Below, in pieces: positions 62,101 to 64,000 of a DNA stretch of 64,000 nucleotides. Under the pieces are notes generated by a model. The model was not told the origin of the DNA, did not search any database, and saw nothing but the letters and a program-made list of their open reading frames with translations. The DNA is from Adineta vaga (lineage: Eukaryota > Rotifera), in the NCBI GenBank assembly GCA_021613535.1, contig CP075497.1, forward strand, positions 8,370,001-8,434,000, written 5' to 3'. How positions within the stretch are numbered: position 1 is the first letter of the stretch; every line of letters starts with the position of its first letter. The position numbers and the translations under genes are program-made.

Positions 62101-64000
62101 TTCGAATTTCATTTGATATAACGTTTCTAATTCAATCAATTGACTTTGATTATATTTTTTGTAATCGTTCCTAAACAAAAATTGTGAAGAACTTCATATC
62201 AATTTTTAAAATTCTTACCGAATTTTTTGTAAAGTATTTTCTAGTTCAGTTTTTGTAAAGAAATTATTCGAATCATGTTGAATCTTTTCAAGTAAGTCAA
62301 ATTCTTGTTGACATCGTTGATTATATTCTTGTTCGAATAGAATTTTTTCTTTTAAAGTATATAAATAATTTTCAATTTTCATACGTTCATAAATAATAGT
62401 TGTATAATCATGTGTATAACTATTTAATTTCGTTAAATATTCATAATAAAGTTTCTTGTTTAACTAAAACAGAATTATGTTGATGAGAATTTTTAATAGA
62501 TGTGTCTTACTTGAAAATCCATTTGTTGTTTTTCATATTGTTCTTTCAAGAAACTTAATTCATAAGTATCACTTTCGAGTTTTTGTTGTAGAGATTGAAA
62601 TTTTTCTGTTGAAGAAAAAATTTGTAGTTTATTTCTGTAGAATCGTCGATCATAATCGGCACGTTGTAAACGTATTTGTGTTACAACATATTGTCGTAGT
62701 TGATTATTCAATTGTCGACGAAGATCAGTAAATTCTGTTTGAGAAACAAGATGATTTGAATCATTTTTCATGTATGTTTCATGAATATTTTCAATCTCTG
62801 TACGTAAATTGATATTAATATCAGCTAAATTTTTGATTTTATCAAGATAATTTGCAAAACGATTGTTTAAGATGTTCATTCCTTGTTGTTCATCTTCAGT
62901 TTTCATTCGAGAATAATCAGCACTTTTTGCACGATTTTTACTTACTGTTCGACCTTCCATTGTGATTCGTGATTGTCGAAAACTTTGAGATAGATCTTCC
63001 AGAGAATTTGTTGTTATTGTTGTTCTTTGATGTTGCATTTGATTTCTTATGTAAAAAAATCAATATTTGAGAGGCATAGAAGTTAGTTAAAAGACGTTGT
63101 TATTCATTTGTATAATGACATATACTTGATAAGAAATTTGTCATTTATTCTTCATAGACCTTGATCAATTTTAAAGATAAATTTATTTTATGCAAATGAA
63201 GACAATAATAAGTTTGTGGTTTCTTTCTTTTTCTTTAGAAAAGGATGCGATTGGTTTAAACGAATATTCACGAAAGATAAAGAGTTTTTGTTGAAGAATA
63301 AGAACAAAATTGGATACTTTATTAATAGAAGAAAATCGTTGATTTTTTAATCAGATCTAATTTCTTCTCGTACTATTTACAGACTTTCATATTACTTCGT
63401 TCTTTTTTTGTCACTGCTCTCTTTTACTTCTCGGTATATATAAATATCCACTTGAATTTTTAAACCTACAAATATATTTACGAGTCAATAACAACTATAT
63501 TGAAGTATTCGTGTCAATGATATGAGATTTTGAAGTTTTTTTGCATACATATAGAAAGATTTTTTATTAACTATAAGTGAATGAAATATATAAGGAAGAC
63601 GAAGGAAAAAAACGTCGATCTAATGAATAAATAAATAATATGAAATTTTCTTTCTTAGACTCTTGAAGCTGAACAAAAAAATTTAATTGTAAATAATAAA
63701 GGTGGTGAACATCCTCTTTATCTTGCCTATCTATGTGAAAATCTTCGTCAATTTGGTGATTATTCATTGATTACAAAACGTTTGAAAGGATATCCACAAA
63801 CAACTGAAGAATTAATCGATGTATTACTTGATGAAGTCAGTGTTACAATTGGTAATCAACCAGTTCTTGATGCTGTAGGTAGAATTGAATTCTATTTTTT
63901 TCTTCTCTTAATTAGAATATCGATTGTTATCTTAGTTCTTTAAATTGTTAATTGCATCGAATATTGGAATATTGGAATCAGATATGGTGACAATGCTTGA
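59141..64000 (+). CDS. DUF4062-NACHT STAND ATPase, nephrocystin-3/NWD-like (3' end outside window)
   Basis: Exons: 59141-59587, 59643-59714, 59864-59973, 60145-60475, 60525-60636, 60689-60811, 60874-60977, 61036-61150, 61198-61322, 61373-61591, 63659-63874, 63936-64000 onward. An N-terminal disordered part of about 125 residues precedes a DUF4062 module (VRIFVSSTFTDFFNERE at about 128, then DCDLRWGV and YGWVPKLHELP). The NACHT P-loop SPAGDGKTM is at about 415-423 and the Walker B motif IIIDGLDK at about 506-513. The helical region after NACHT continues to the window end. C-terminal repeats (TPR or WD40) would decide between nephrocystin-3-like and NWD-like, and lie outside. Intron 10 (61592-63658) is 2.07 kb and holds a complete antisense gene. 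Confidence 0.82.
61650..63038 (-). CDS. Intermediate filament protein, nested in an intron of the NACHT gene
   Basis: Four exons on the minus strand: 63038-62511, 62463-62219, 62170-62004, 61939-61650. They give 409 aa with consistent phases. After a basic head of 56 residues, the rod starts with the coil 1A motif (LNNRFANYLDKIKN, from about residue 57). It continues as heptad-rich coiled coil and ends with the helix-termination motif EINTYRCLL at about 365-373. The tail is only about 36 residues, with no Ig-fold lamin tail and no CaaX box, so this is a cytoplasmic-type filament protein. The gene lies completely inside intron 10 of the DUF4062-NACHT gene on the opposite strand. Confidence 0.85.

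Overview
This window is eukaryotic nuclear DNA from a small invertebrate. It is very AT-rich, and nearly all genes are split by GT-AG introns of roughly 45-70 bp, so exons could be joined by hand and the reading phase checked at every junction. The mix of genes points to a metazoan: PERK, PEN-2, otopetrin, an SLC4 transporter, rhodopsin-type GPCRs, an intermediate filament and BPTF. Composition, gene density and lineage-specific multi-pass proteins look to me like a bdelloid rotifer, but that assignment is inference. I saw no prokaryotic, phage, CRISPR or transposon signal.

Layout. 0-9 kb: the 5' end of an unidentified gene (-), adenylosuccinate lyase (+), the SUMO ligase NSMCE2 (-), and a ZDHHC palmitoyltransferase (+) that carries a complete antisense membrane-protein gene inside one intron. 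9-20 kb: a short secreted-peptide gene, a 24-exon SLC4 bicarbonate transporter (+), and a BTB protein (-). 20-31 kb: two tandem paralogues of a three-pass membrane protein I do not recognise, an unknown intronless gene, and an otopetrin proton channel, all (+). 32-46 kb: BTBD10 (+), PERK (+), SUMO (-), a BPTF-like PHD/bromodomain gene (+), and CDP-diacylglycerol synthase (+). 46-53 kb: a GT61-like glycosyltransferase (-), a tiny Cys-rich ORF (+), a Rab (-), a TIM14/DNAJC19 homologue (-), PEN-2 (-), and tRNA-Thr (+). 53-64 kb: two GPCRs (+), a metallophosphoesterase (-), a 69-aa unknown gene (-), and a DUF4062-NACHT gene (+, runs off the end) whose large intron contains a complete antisense intermediate-filament gene.

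The genes are unrelated housekeeping and signalling genes, not an operon or a pathway. The points I would check first are the two nested antisense genes, the unrecognised tandem three-pass family at 20.3-26.6 kb, and three otherwise intact genes (BPTF-like, CDS, GT61-like) that each appear to lack exactly one base. The last look more like consensus errors than biology. Several genes have a strong splice acceptor within a few bases of their start codon, as expected for spliced-leader trans-splicing or 5'UTR introns.
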